Positions 9,319 through 18,647 of a stretch of 64,000 bases of DNA are shown here, in pieces (positions within the stretch are counted from its first letter, which is position 1; the number at the start of each line of letters is the position of its first letter). The notes below the pieces were generated by a model that saw only the letters and a list, made by a program, of their open reading frames with translations, searched no databases and had not been told where the DNA came from. Both the position numbers and the translations under genes were made by a program. The stretch is from Lachnospiraceae bacterium (GTDB lineage Bacteria > Bacillota > Clostridia > Lachnospirales > Lachnospiraceae), in contig JAAVZU010000093.1 of assembly GCA_022791815.1 (NCBI GenBank), positions 28,822 through 92,821 of the forward strand, written 5' to 3'.

Positions 9319-10550
9319 AAGTAAGGTATTGGATAATTTTCTATACAGTGGGAATGCTACTTTTGCTATTGGGGATAAACTGGCTATTTCATAATCATGT
9401 AACTAAGTCAAGAGATATGGTTTACTACAATGAACAGCAAATTTTAGTGGAAACAGCAATAAATCAAGGAGAAAAAATAAAAGATATTGAAACAGAATAT
9501 GACTGCCATATTCTGTTTTTAAATGATGAAAACTATGAGATGGAAATACAAAGTTGGTTGCAAAAAGAGGCACTTATTTTAGACTACCGAAATAAAGAGG
9601 AGTTGGTTGGAAAAATAATATGGAATGTAAAAGAGGAAGGTTATCAAAGGATGGAAAATAAGTTAAAGATGCAGTCCACAATAATATGGCTGATATTTTT
9701 TGTTGGTGGTTATCTTTTATTTGCTTTTTTCTATATGCAATTAATACGCCCTTTTCAAGACTTGAAGCTTTTTTCTAATCAGATAGCAAAAGGAAACTTG
9801 GACTTTCCTTTAACTGTTCATAAACATAATTATTTTGGCATGTTTACGGAAAGTTTTGACATGATGAGGGAAGAATTAAAACGGGCAAGAGAAAGTGAAT
9901 ATCAGGCAAACCAGAGTAAAAAGGAATTGATAGCAGAATTATCCCATGATATTAAAACACCGATTTCTACCATTCAGGCAACTTGTGAAGTTCTGGAAAT
10001 AAAAGAGAAGAATAAAGATACATTGGAAAAGATAACAGTAATTAATGGAAAGGCAAAAATGGTCAATGATTTGATTGACAATCTTCTTCATGCCAGTTTG
10101 GAAGAACTTACTGCATTGAAGGTAGATCCAATGGAAGAAAGTTCCCTTTGTATCTATGAGATGATACAGGAACAGCAGATATATGGCGAAATTAAAATGA
10201 TTGAAAAACTGCCAGAATGTTTAGTATATCTTGATAAACTGAGACTTTCCCAAGTAATCGATAATTGTTTTCATAATGCATGGAAATATGCCAATACACC
10301 AGTTACTGTTTCTTTTGATGAAAATGAAGAAGGTATTTTTATTCATATAAAAGATGAAGGAAAAGGTGTGGAGGAAGAAGAACTTCCACTTATTATTGAA
10401 AAGTTTTACCGAGGAAATAATGCCAAAGGAAAGGCTGGTTCTGGTCTTGGTTTATATTTGGCAAATATGTTCATGGAACGGATGCAGGGAGGGATGGAAT
10501 ATTATAATGAGAATGGATTTGTGGTAAAGTTGTTTTTAAGGAAGGTATGA
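9315..10550 (+). CDS. Sensor histidine kinase
   Basis: 411 residues. Two membrane segments (about 8-25 and 124-147) enclose a ~100-residue extracytoplasmic sensor domain; a HAMP-like linker (IRPFQDLKLFSNQIAKGNL) leads to the H box AELSHDIKTPIS and an ATPase domain with N box (NCFHNAWKYA), G1 (KDEGKGV), F (EKFYRGNN) and G2 (GSGLGLYLA). The TTG start at 9315 overlaps the regulator stop; GGGAG lies upstream. It is the partner of the response regulator in the same transcript. Confidence 0.9.
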   Translation: MKVRYWIIFYTVGMLLLLLGINWLFHNHVTKSRDMVYYNEQQILVETAINQGEKIKDIETEYDCHILFLNDENYEMEIQSWLQKEALILDYRNKEELVGKIIWNVKEEGYQRMENKLKMQSTIIWLIFFVGGYLLFAFFYMQLIRPFQDLKLFSNQIAKGNLDFPLTVHKHNYFGMFTESFDMMREELKRARESEYQANQSKKELIAELSHDIKTPISTIQATCEVLEIKEKNKDTLEKITVINGKAKMVNDLIDNLLHASLEELTALKVDPMEESSLCIYEMIQEQQIYGEIKMIEKLPECLVYLDKLRLSQVIDNCFHNAWKYANTPVTVSFDENEEGIFIHIKDEGKGVEEEELPLIIEKFYRGNNAKGKAGSGLGLYLANMFMERMQGGMEYYNENGFVVKLFLRKV

Positions 10551-10556
10551 AGGAAT

Positions 10557-10621
10557 TTAAGAACTAGTTAAGAAATAGACAAGAAACAGATTAAGACTTT
10601 TATTCTTCTATTTGTTAGAAT
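10557..10621 (+). promoter_or_regulatory. Promoter of the ABC operon with phased direct repeats
   Basis: TTAAGAACTAG (10557) and TTAAGAAATAG (10568) are adjacent 11-mers differing at one base, with a further TTAAGA at 10591 and a -10 TAGAAT at 10616-10621. Eleven-bp-phased direct repeats next to the -35 region are typical binding sites of OmpR-family activators, and the regulator is encoded just upstream. Confidence 0.55.
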
Positions 10622-10648
10622 AAAGACATCAGATAGGAGGAATAAAAT

Positions 10649-11404
10649 ATGAGTGCAATTTTAAAGGCAAAAGATTTATGTAAAACATTTTCTAATGAAA
10701 GTATGCAGCAACATGTTTTGAAAAATTTAAATGTAACAATAGAAAAGGGAGATTTTACTGTAATTATGGGGAATTCTGGTTCTGGGAAAAGTACCCTTCT
10801 TTACGCATTGTCTGGTATGGATAGGCCAACTCTTGGAAGTATTTCTTATCAAGGAGAAGAAATATCTGGTTACAGCAATGATAAATTGGCAGTATTCCGA
10901 AGAAAACATTGTGGATTTGTATTTCAGCAAAATTATTTAAATGATACTATGAGTGTTTTGGATAACATTATGGCGTGTGGACTATTAGTTAGTAAAAATA
11001 GAAAAGAACTTGCAGAGTGGGCAAAAACCCTTTTATTGCAGGTGGGACTTTCGGAAACAGTTTTCCGCAAATTTCCTACCCAGCTTTCTGGTGGAGAACA
11101 GCAGAGAGTAGCAGTGGTGCGGGGAATTATAAATGAACCGGAAATATTATTTGCAGATGAACCAACTGGGGCGTTAAACTCCCAGAATACAGAAAATGTA
11201 CTAAATGTATTTACCCAATTAAATCAAAAAGGTCAGAGTATTGTTATGGTAACCCATGATATGAAATCGGCACGAAGAGGGAATCGAGTACTATATTTAA
11301 GTGATGGAGTGATTACTGGCGAGTGTAATCTGGGAGTTTATGAAAGCAAACATCCAGAGAGACATGAAAAGTTACGTAACTTTTTGCAGGAAATGGGGTG
11401 GTAA
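10649..11404 (+). CDS. ABC transporter ATP-binding protein (MacB/LolD type)
   Basis: 251 residues. Walker A GNSGSGKST, Q-loop FVFQQNYL, signature LSGGEQQR, Walker B ILFADEPTGAL and switch His in VTHD are all present. The sequence belongs to the LolD/MacB/BceA class that pairs with FtsX-type permeases. ATG 10649 follows AGGAGG. The end overlaps the start region of the permease, so the two are translated together. Likely role: peptide or antibiotic extrusion or resistance, controlled by the adjacent two-component system. Confidence 0.92.
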   Translation: MSAILKAKDLCKTFSNESMQQHVLKNLNVTIEKGDFTVIMGNSGSGKSTLLYALSGMDRPTLGSISYQGEEISGYSNDKLAVFRRKHCGFVFQQNYLNDTMSVLDNIMACGLLVSKNRKELAEWAKTLLLQVGLSETVFRKFPTQLSGGEQQRVAVVRGIINEPEILFADEPTGALNSQNTENVLNVFTQLNQKGQSIVMVTHDMKSARRGNRVLYLSDGVITGECNLGVYESKHPERHEKLRNFLQEMGW

Positions 11405-11406
11405 GG

Positions 11407-13761
11407 ATGCAGGCACTTATATTTATTGCAAAAAATAATATTAAAAAGAAAAAAGGAGAAACAGGGGTGCTTTTCTTTTTAATTGCTTTAGCAACACTGC
11501 TTCTATATACCAGCATATCTGTATTTTCCGAAATGGGGACAGTGCTTGATAAAGCTTACGATTCAGCACATACCTGCGATTATATGTTTTTAGCACCTAT
11601 AGAGAAACAGAAGATATCTGGTATATTATCAAGTCAGGAAGAAGTGGCAGAGTATGAAATTTCCCGGGTGATATGGAATCAGGATGTAAAGTACCGAATG
11701 AGCAAAGCTGAAGAAAAGAAAGAAATGTCCTTTATACTTGGAAGAATTGAGGAAGAAAGAAAAATTGGCAAAACGGGTAATGACATAAAGCAGGATTCAA
11801 AAAATGAAATTCTTCTACCCTATTATATGAAGGTATCAGAAAAGCTCCATGAGGGAGATGAATTTTATCTTACCTTAGGTTCAAAAGAGTACAAATTCAT
11901 AATCGCAGGTTTTGTGGAAGACCCATTATTTGCAACACCTCTAAATTGTAATGCATATCGCTCTTATATTAGTAAAGTAACCATGGATAGGATCTTAAAG
12001 GAAAACAATGCTGTAAAATCCTCTACATATACAGAATACAAGCTGCGATTGAAAGAGGGAGAAAGTAGCTTTGATTTTGATAAAAAGATATCAGCCATCC
12101 TTACTCAAAAAGTTCCCCAATTGTCTCAAACAGTAAATTTAGGTTTAAATTGGGAAAGTATGCGCGGCGGGGATATGGTTATGTCTAATATTAGTATGAG
12201 TATTATCCTTGTTTTTTCATTACTTCTTATTGTGGTAGTATTGATTATTATACGATTTAGTATTTATAACTTTATGGAAATGAACCGAAAGAATATTGGA
12301 ATTCTGCAGGCAGCAGGATATACTTCCAGACAACTTACTTTATCAACCATTTTGGAAATGGGCATGACTACCGTTGGTGCTGTTGTGGTTGGTATTTTAC
12401 TAGGAATTGCAGGAAGTGGAATCATTGGTAACTTTCAAGGAATGATGCTTGGTGTCCATTGGAGTGGGAAAGTACATTTCCCATCCATAATTCTTACTAT
12501 ATTAGTTGTGTTTGCTGTAGTTCTTGGAGTTTCTTGGTTGTGTGGACGAAGTTGTAAAAAGATTACTGTTCTGGAGTCTCTTCGGGGTGGTATATGTACC
12601 CATAATTTTAAGAGAAATCATTTTTCTTTTGAAAAAAGCCGATTGCCAAAGAATCTGATTTTCACTGGTAAAAATTTATTCAATGAAAAAGGGAAAACAG
12701 TTTCTATATTCTGCATTGTAGCTCTATTGGCATTTTCTGCCTGTGTGGGACTGGGACTTTATGAAAATTTTGCTATAGGGGAAGAACAACTATTGAAAAT
12801 GGTAGGTGCTGAAGCAGGAAATATCGGCATTACAGGTAAGGATTTGGAACATGTGGGAAAAAAAATGGAGCATTGGGATGAAGTAGAAAGAGTGCTTTAT
12901 TATAATAATATCAGTGTACATTTGGAGAGTGGAAAGGACGAAACAGATATAACATGTGATGTTTGGAAAAAGCCTGACCAAGTAAAAAATGAGATGGTAT
13001 TGGAAGGAAGACTGCCAAAGTATGACAATGAAATTATTTTATCTACTAATGTTGCAAAAATTTTGGAAGTGCATACAGGAGATACCATATATGTTACTGG
13101 GGAAGGGGAACGGCTTGATTATGTTGTTTCAGGGCTTGACCAGAAAATGAATAATATGGGACTTAAAGCAATAATGACAGAGAAGGGAGCCAAACGTTTA
13201 AATGAAACCAGTTATACAACAGCTTTGTATGTCTATACAAAAGATGGTATAGATTATGGCACAATTTCTAAGAAAGTATTGAAAAATTTTTCAGGTGTAT
13301 CTGTCTTAGATAGTAAAAAACAAATTGAAAATGTTATGGCGAGTGTGACATTGGCAATGGTAGCAATTTGCGTAATTTTTGTGTTAATTACAATATTTGT
13401 AGTGACCATTGTGGAAGTGCTTCTAATTAGGTCAAAAACTATTAAAGAATGGAAAAATTTGGGTATTCAAAAGGCATTGGGATATACTACCAGAGAGCTG
13501 ATTGGGCAGATGATGATGACCAATCTTCCTGTGATTGCAGCAGGAGCAGTTTTAGGAGTGGTTTTGAGTAACTTTTTTATGGAACCTTTATTGGTAGCAT
13601 GCCTTTCTTACTGTGGAATTCAAAAATGTCCATTTTCCATACATCCTATTTGGATGCTGGTAACAGTAATTGGAATTATATTAGTAGCAATCATAACTTC
13701 GTTCCTATCTTCGGTTAAGATTCGGAAAATCCAGCCAGTGCAGATGTTGACAGAGGAGTAG
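11407..13761 (+). CDS. FtsX-like ABC permease, double-domain
   Basis: About 784 residues. Two FtsX-type units: an N-terminal membrane helix, an extracytoplasmic domain, then three helices (around 260-400), repeated with a helix near 430, a second extracytoplasmic domain and three helices at the C-terminus. The ending KIRKIQPVQMLTEE is typical of MacB-like permeases. ATG 11407 is chosen because GGGG at 11395-11398 lies 8 nt away; GTG 11398 would overlap the ATPase stop. Works with the ATPase at 10649. Confidence 0.88.
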   Translation: MQALIFIAKNNIKKKKGETGVLFFLIALATLLLYTSISVFSEMGTVLDKAYDSAHTCDYMFLAPIEKQKISGILSSQEEVAEYEISRVIWNQDVKYRMSKAEEKKEMSFILGRIEEERKIGKTGNDIKQDSKNEILLPYYMKVSEKLHEGDEFYLTLGSKEYKFIIAGFVEDPLFATPLNCNAYRSYISKVTMDRILKENNAVKSSTYTEYKLRLKEGESSFDFDKKISAILTQKVPQLSQTVNLGLNWESMRGGDMVMSNISMSIILVFSLLLIVVVLIIIRFSIYNFMEMNRKNIGILQAAGYTSRQLTLSTILEMGMTTVGAVVVGILLGIAGSGIIGNFQGMMLGVHWSGKVHFPSIILTILVVFAVVLGVSWLCGRSCKKITVLESLRGGICTHNFKRNHFSFEKSRLPKNLIFTGKNLFNEKGKTVSIFCIVALLAFSACVGLGLYENFAIGEEQLLKMVGAEAGNIGITGKDLEHVGKKMEHWDEVERVLYYNNISVHLESGKDETDITCDVWKKPDQVKNEMVLEGRLPKYDNEIILSTNVAKILEVHTGDTIYVTGEGERLDYVVSGLDQKMNNMGLKAIMTEKGAKRLNETSYTTALYVYTKDGIDYGTISKKVLKNFSGVSVLDSKKQIENVMASVTLAMVAICVIFVLITIFVVTIVEVLLIRSKTIKEWKNLGIQKALGYTTRELIGQMMMTNLPVIAAGAVLGVVLSNFFMEPLLVACLSYCGIQKCPFSIHPIWMLVTVIGIILVAIITSFLSSVKIRKIQPVQMLTEE

Positions 13762-13772
13762 ATTAATAAAAC

Positions 13773-13913
13773 GTAACTGTTCATGGTTTTGAACAGTTAC
13801 CTATTTATTTTCTTTTAATCTAAATTTAATCTTTCTTAAAAGTAGATTTAAGAAAAACACTGTATAGTGATATATGTAAGATAAACGTAATTGTTCAGGC
13901 ACTGAATAGATAC
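13773..13913. repeat. Palindromic GTAACTGTTC repeat, possible terminator and MITE-like element
   Basis: GTAACTGTTC (13773-13782) pairs with GAACAGTTAC (13791-13800) around loop ATGGTTTT. The same 26-bp hairpin, inverted, occurs at 43514-43541. A related but weaker pair, GTAATTGTTCA and TGAATAGATAC, lies at 13887-13913, giving a ~140-bp segment with similar ends. The first hairpin may end the ABC operon. Confidence 0.5.
13814..13868 (+). promoter_or_regulatory. Promoter of the hydrolase gene with phased repeats
   Basis: TTTAATCT at 13814 and 13825, TTAAAAG at 13836 and TTTAAGAA at 13847 fall at exact 11-bp intervals, followed by a -10 TATAGT at 13863-13868. The phasing and the TTTAAGAA unit match the operator before the ABC operon, suggesting control by the same response regulator. 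Confidence 0.5.
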
Positions 13914-13950
13914 AATAAAACATAAACAAAAATTTTGGAGGAAATTTATA

Positions 13951-15516
13951 ATGATTCACTTTGGATTTTCGTACATAGGGTTCATTTGGCTTTTCATGCT
14001 TTTTGTACCCAATATTATTTGGACAAAGAACAAACCTAAGGATTACGAAAAGTATGTAACAAAGGAAAATAAAATATTACAGATATTAGAAAGAATTGGG
14101 GAAATTGCTGTATGTTGTTGTGTTTTAATTTTTTCTGATTTTAATATAAAAGAAATCTCCTTATGGTCAATATGGCTATTGCTTTCATTTGTGCTGATGG
14201 TTTTGTATGAAATCTACTGGCTTCGGTATTTTAAGAGTAACCAGACTATGCAGGATTTTTACAGTAGTATCTGTAAAATCCCAGTAGCAGGATCCACATT
14301 ACCAGTATGTGCTTTCTTTCTATTAGGATTGTATGGTGTGAATTTTCCTTTAATGTTATCTACGATTATTTTGGGAATTGGACATATTGGAATTCATAGG
14401 AATCATCAAAAAGAAGTATCTGAAAAGAAAAAAGCCAGCATATTTAGAGGTATCTGGAAGGGGATAGGAATTATAATCCTTGGAATCTTTCTTTTAATAA
14501 GTACTGGAATAGTAGGCTTAAAAAATATAACTTATCTTAGTTGTTGTATTCATACAAGTAATGGTATAGATGAGCAGAGTTATGTAATGCTTGGCGGGCA
14601 GGAACAGTATCTTCATATTCGTGGAGAAGATGTTCATAATCCTGTGATTATCTGGCTGCATGGAGGACCTGCTGGCCCAGATGGCTATTTTACCTATACA
14701 TTTTCTAATTACCTTGTTGATGAGTATACGTTTGTATGCTGGGATCAGAGAGGATGTGGAAGGACTTATTTCAGAAATCAAACTATAGACCCTGATAATG
14801 ATAAAGTTTCTTTTGAACAGGCACAAATAGATTTAGATGAGCTGGTAGATTATTTATGTACCCACTTTAAAACAAAAAAAGTTATTATTATGGGACATTC
14901 TTACGGAACTTTATTGGGAAGTCAATATTCTATAAATCACCCTGAAAAAGTATCTGCTTATATTGGTGTTGGACAGATGGTGAATATAGAATGCGATATT
15001 TATAGTTATGAAGATGCACTTGCTGCTGCTAAAGAAAATAAAGAGGATGTATCTTCAATGGTTGAGGCATACGAAACATATATCTCTAAACCAACTCTTA
15101 TGAATATGCTTAACTTGAGAAGTTATGTGAGTCCATACCATGTTGCCAAGAAGGAAGCAAATGCTCTTTGGCTTGCATTAAGGTCTCCATATATGGGAAT
15201 AAATGATTTTAGATGGTTTACGAAACAGCTTGGCAGTCTTGATGATTATATTTCTCTTAATTCCCAATTATTTCAATATATTCAGACTGTTGATGTGCGG
15301 GACTATGGTTTAGAATATCAAATGCCAGTCGGTTTTATTTCAGGTGCCAAGGATTGGACAACACCAGTTAAGTATACAGAAGATTATTTTCATGCGATAA
15401 CTGCACCAAAGAAGAATTTACAGTTGCTTGAAGATTGTGGGCATCAGCCGCAATATGATTCTCCAGCGGAATTTTCCGAAATACTACGGGAAATGTTGGA
15501 TGAATATGTAAAATAA
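13951..15516 (+). CDS. Membrane-anchored alpha/beta hydrolase, proline iminopeptidase-like
   Basis: 521 residues. About five hydrophobic segments occupy residues 1-200; the rest is an alpha/beta hydrolase with the oxyanion motif HGGPAGPDGY, DQRGCGRT, nucleophile GHSYG, an Asp after GFISGAKDW and the catalytic His in DCGHQPQYDSP. HGGPG-like plus DQRGCGRS-like motifs mark the proline iminopeptidase group, so a peptidase or amidase acting at the membrane is plausible. The start follows TTGGAGG. Its promoter shares the repeats found before the ABC operon, so it may belong to the same stress response. Confidence 0.8.
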   Translation: MIHFGFSYIGFIWLFMLFVPNIIWTKNKPKDYEKYVTKENKILQILERIGEIAVCCCVLIFSDFNIKEISLWSIWLLLSFVLMVLYEIYWLRYFKSNQTMQDFYSSICKIPVAGSTLPVCAFFLLGLYGVNFPLMLSTIILGIGHIGIHRNHQKEVSEKKKASIFRGIWKGIGIIILGIFLLISTGIVGLKNITYLSCCIHTSNGIDEQSYVMLGGQEQYLHIRGEDVHNPVIIWLHGGPAGPDGYFTYTFSNYLVDEYTFVCWDQRGCGRTYFRNQTIDPDNDKVSFEQAQIDLDELVDYLCTHFKTKKVIIMGHSYGTLLGSQYSINHPEKVSAYIGVGQMVNIECDIYSYEDALAAAKENKEDVSSMVEAYETYISKPTLMNMLNLRSYVSPYHVAKKEANALWLALRSPYMGINDFRWFTKQLGSLDDYISLNSQLFQYIQTVDVRDYGLEYQMPVGFISGAKDWTTPVKYTEDYFHAITAPKKNLQLLEDCGHQPQYDSPAEFSEILREMLDEYVK

Positions 15517-15567
15517 TCATTTTGCATTTATAGTTTTATGGTGAAACCTGCAAAAGACTTAGAAGAA

Positions 15568-15614
15568 CAAAAATTTACAGAATTGGAATTATTTTCTAAT
15601 TCTGTAAATTTTTG
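15568..15614. terminator. Bidirectional terminator hairpin
   Basis: CAAAAATTTACAGAATT (15568-15584) pairs perfectly with AATTCTGTAAATTTTTG (15598-15614); A and T tracts flank the 17-bp stem. Confidence 0.75.
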
Positions 15615-15642
15615 TTGAATTTCTGGAAAAATATGTTATAAT
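15615..15642 (+). promoter_or_regulatory. Promoter of the secreted-protein gene
   Basis: TTGAAT (15615-15620) and TATAAT (15637-15642) with a 16-bp spacer lie 56 bp before the gene at 15698. Confidence 0.55.
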
Positions 15643-15697
15643 ATTCCAGTAACTTGAAAAATATGGTGATTTATGGAGTAGAAAGGATATTATAATA

Positions 15698-16135
15698 ATG
15701 AAATTGAAATGGAAAAAGAGAATTGCATTGGGAATAGCAGGTGTTGCAATAGGTTTATCTGCAATGACAGTAAAAGCACAGGTGTGTTCAGTTCGTGCTG
15801 ATAGTACAGTTACCATAGCTGGCAGTGTAAATCTGGAAGCAAATGACTGGTATTCGCTGTATGGAAATGTTTATACTTATAGGGGATGGTTGTCTGGAAG
15901 TAATTGTCATGCTATTACTAAAGGAACGGCTTACTTTACTGTTGGTAAATGGAAGAATGGCGAAAAGCAAAATTTTACAAATGTCGTTTCTAGACATGAA
16001 TTGTATGGAGCAAAGTATTATACCTATACAAAAACAGGAACTATTGGTGATAAGTATAAAAATATGGGAGTTAAAATCCATATAAATAATGGTTCAAGAT
16101 GGTTAGATAATTCCACCTATGCAACATGTAAATAA
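15698..16135 (+). CDS. Small secreted protein of unknown function
   Basis: 145 residues with a clear signal peptide (KLKWKKR, hydrophobic core, cleavage near VKA or VRA). The mature part, about 112 residues, is rich in Tyr, Gly, Asn and Thr with three Cys, and looks like a beta-rich compact domain (SLYGNVYTYRGWLSG, GAKYYTYTKTGTIG). I do not recognise the family. It is followed by a hairpin and then two FtsX-like permeases and an ATPase, the layout of some secreted-bacteriocin plus export/immunity loci (for instance lactococcin 972 type), but sequence similarity to that family is not evident to me. Confidence 0.65.
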   Translation: MKLKWKKRIALGIAGVAIGLSAMTVKAQVCSVRADSTVTIAGSVNLEANDWYSLYGNVYTYRGWLSGSNCHAITKGTAYFTVGKWKNGEKQNFTNVVSRHELYGAKYYTYTKTGTIGDKYKNMGVKIHINNGSRWLDNSTYATCK

Positions 16136-16142
16136 TATTAAG

Positions 16143-16178
16143 AAAAGGAAAAAGGGGTTCTTCTTTTTCCTTTTTGTA
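16143..16178 (+). terminator. Terminator or attenuator between secreted protein and ABC genes
   Basis: AAAAGGAAAAAG (16143-16154) pairs perfectly with CTTTTTCCTTTT (16163-16174), followed by T and G. Partial read-through would give more of the secreted protein than of the transporter. Confidence 0.6.
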
Positions 16179-16195
16179 ATGAAAGGATTTTTATA

Positions 16196-17308
16196 ATGAA
16201 AATAAATCAGCTCATTAGAGATAAAAGTATAACATGTCTGCTATTGCTGGCTTTGGCTCTTTCTTTTTTTATTACTTTTATTGGGGGAGATATTATTCTT
16301 CAAATGAAAAGTGAGACTGCTACTCGGGAAAAGGAAGATTATGAATATGAATATACTTGGTATTATTCATCAGAAGGTTATATGGAAAGAGAGGTGGATG
16401 AAACCATAACATTGGTTCCAGATATAGAAGTGGGGCAGGGAAATCTAATTTTAGGTGGAGTGAATGTTTCTATTGCCAATTCTGTAAACACTGTTCCATT
16501 GGAATTGGTTATGTCATCAAAGGAAGAAATCAAACATGATTTTTTATGGGGAGAATTATCTAACAAAAAAAATACAGTAGTTATTTATGAAAGCTTAGGT
16601 AATTATACTTATGAGAGAGAGAGTAATATATATATTACCATTGAAAAAGAGGAATATAGAGTAACAGGAGTGATAAGAGAGACAGGAAAAGGTTATTATG
16701 ATAGTGGCTGTTTTATGTCTTATGATAGTGTATCAGAAGACTTAAAAGAGTATATTAGTGCTTATTATTCCGATATAGGGAATCTAAATATAGTGGAGTT
16801 TTTCTCGGATACCAGAATATCAGAGGAACAGTTACAATATGTGACTGACTGGTGCAAGACTTGGTGTGGGGAGCGAGAAGTTACATTTGAGCTAGGTACT
16901 CAAATGGATGAGGATGTGGATTACAACGAAAAGGATCGGATGTCCTTTTATTTTTCCATTGTTTTATTGGTATTTTCTCTGGTAAATTGCATAGTTATAG
17001 CGAATACTTGGATAGAGAGGAGAAGAAAGGAATTTATTATCCGTAAAACATACGGAGAAAGTGCAGGGCAGATTTTTCAAAGACTATTTGTGGAATTAAG
17101 TCAACATGCAGCAGTATGTGGTATATTGATTTTTCTTTTTAAAAGTATTTTTCAGATAGTGAGGAGAGATTTTACTCTTTCTGATTTGTTTTTCAATTTT
17201 ATTATATTGTTGGCAGCCATTGTGATTCTCTCCCTGGCTATTGGTTTGGCTATGATTGCTAAAATTGCAAGGATAAAACCAGGAAAAGCCTTGAAAGAAT
17301 ATCAGTAA
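16196..17308 (+). CDS. FtsX-like ABC permease, first half
   Basis: 370 residues with one N-terminal membrane helix, an extracytoplasmic domain (~35-240) and three C-terminal helices, the single-unit FtsX/MacB topology. The ending ARIKPGKALKEYQ matches the family's cytoplasmic tail. Only 16 nt separate it from the next permease. The pair appears to be a split version of the double-domain permease at 11407. ATG 16196 follows GAAAGGA. Confidence 0.8.
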   Translation: MKINQLIRDKSITCLLLLALALSFFITFIGGDIILQMKSETATREKEDYEYEYTWYYSSEGYMEREVDETITLVPDIEVGQGNLILGGVNVSIANSVNTVPLELVMSSKEEIKHDFLWGELSNKKNTVVIYESLGNYTYERESNIYITIEKEEYRVTGVIRETGKGYYDSGCFMSYDSVSEDLKEYISAYYSDIGNLNIVEFFSDTRISEEQLQYVTDWCKTWCGEREVTFELGTQMDEDVDYNEKDRMSFYFSIVLLVFSLVNCIVIANTWIERRRKEFIIRKTYGESAGQIFQRLFVELSQHAAVCGILIFLFKSIFQIVRRDFTLSDLFFNFIILLAAIVILSLAIGLAMIAKIARIKPGKALKEYQ

Positions 17309-17324
17309 AGAAAGGAATGGGAAT

Positions 17325-18578
17325 ATGCATATAAAAAGTTTATTAGGCTTTGTCTTGGAAGAGTTTAGCAGAAACTTAAAGCAGTTAATGCTGGAGCTTA
17401 TATTATTGGTAAGCTCCTTTATGTTGATTGGATTGGTTTCCTTTTATGGAGATGGTATTACATATAGTAAAGATTCTGTGGAAGAAATCATAAATGGAGA
17501 TATTTCACAAACAGGAGAACTATTTATTGAGATTCCCTTGTGGAATCCTTTAATGAAGGAATCCCGTGGTGTGATGGACGAAATCAATAATTTGGAGGAA
17601 GTCAAAGCTATAGGAGAACAGATTGTTGAAGGATTTGAAGCTAGTGGTTTTGAACAATTGATAGAGATACAACAACAGCATAGGAATTATGGTATATCCT
17701 ATGGGGAAGAGTACACAAATTCTTTGGAAGCATTATTTATTTCTGATACTTTACTGGGTTTATGTGATCTAAAGACTGTTGAGAGGATAGAAGGAAGTGG
17801 AAAAGCGGATTATGAATTTTATCTGGGAAGTAATTTTTCGGATACTCCAGTAGGAACTGTTTTTACAAAAAAATTGGGAGAAGAAACATATACATATGAA
17901 GTGGTGGGAATTTTAGAAAAGAATTCTTATTGGATAGATCCAGATGTTTATACAGAAACGGAAGCAGGTAATATTAATGCAAAAATCTGTCTTGATAATC
18001 TTGTTGTTTCGGTGGACAAGAAAACGGTGGGTGCAACAGGCTGGACGGTTTTATTGGAAGATGGGGCATCTTGGGAGGATTTAACAAAAGAAATTATGAA
18101 GCTGGAAGATAAATATGATGTGAATTTTAGAATTACAAAATTAGAATCTACTTTATATGATAAAAATTTGTCTAGTAAAGAAATCACAGAGTATACAAGA
18201 CAATTTTTTCCAGTACTTGTTTTTTCGGTGATTATCATTATACTTTGTATGCAAATTACAAATATGCTAAAGCGAAAAAAGGAGTATGGAATATTATTTA
18301 GTAATGGGGTATCGGTTTTTGAAATTTGTAAGGTTTGGATGCTGGCTTTTTTATGTAAAATAGTAATATCTTTAGTTTTTGCAATTGCAATTTTTACGGG
18401 ACTTGTTTATATGTCAGGAATTACTCCTCAGCTTTTAGAACAGGGATTTATTGTATTCCAGCATTATACAGTATGGAAAATGGCAGCTCTATCAGTTGTG
18501 TTGTACCTAATAATTTCTATAATTCCAATTACCATTTTCAGTAAGATGAAACCAGCACAGATGGTGAAAGGTGAATAA
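17325..18578 (+). CDS. FtsX-like ABC permease, second half
   Basis: 417 residues. N-terminal helix (~15-38), large extracytoplasmic domain, and three helices after residue ~290; the tail SKMKPAQMVKGE is typical of FtsX-type permeases. AAAGGAATGG precedes ATG 17325. With the preceding permease and the following ATPase it forms a complete exporter, presumably a heterodimer. Confidence 0.8.
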   Translation: MHIKSLLGFVLEEFSRNLKQLMLELILLVSSFMLIGLVSFYGDGITYSKDSVEEIINGDISQTGELFIEIPLWNPLMKESRGVMDEINNLEEVKAIGEQIVEGFEASGFEQLIEIQQQHRNYGISYGEEYTNSLEALFISDTLLGLCDLKTVERIEGSGKADYEFYLGSNFSDTPVGTVFTKKLGEETYTYEVVGILEKNSYWIDPDVYTETEAGNINAKICLDNLVVSVDKKTVGATGWTVLLEDGASWEDLTKEIMKLEDKYDVNFRITKLESTLYDKNLSSKEITEYTRQFFPVLVFSVIIIILCMQITNMLKRKKEYGILFSNGVSVFEICKVWMLAFLCKIVISLVFAIAIFTGLVYMSGITPQLLEQGFIVFQHYTVWKMAALSVVLYLIISIIPITIFSKMKPAQMVKGE

Positions 18579-18647
18579 TGGTTGCTGTTTGTACCGATTG
18601 AAAAGAAAACTTGTTGTATTGGAAAGAGATAGAAAGGTGGAAGATAA

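Noticed and set aside
13773..13800. CRISPR-like palindromic repeat
   Set aside because: Copies are scattered over the window, without regular spacers or cas genes.
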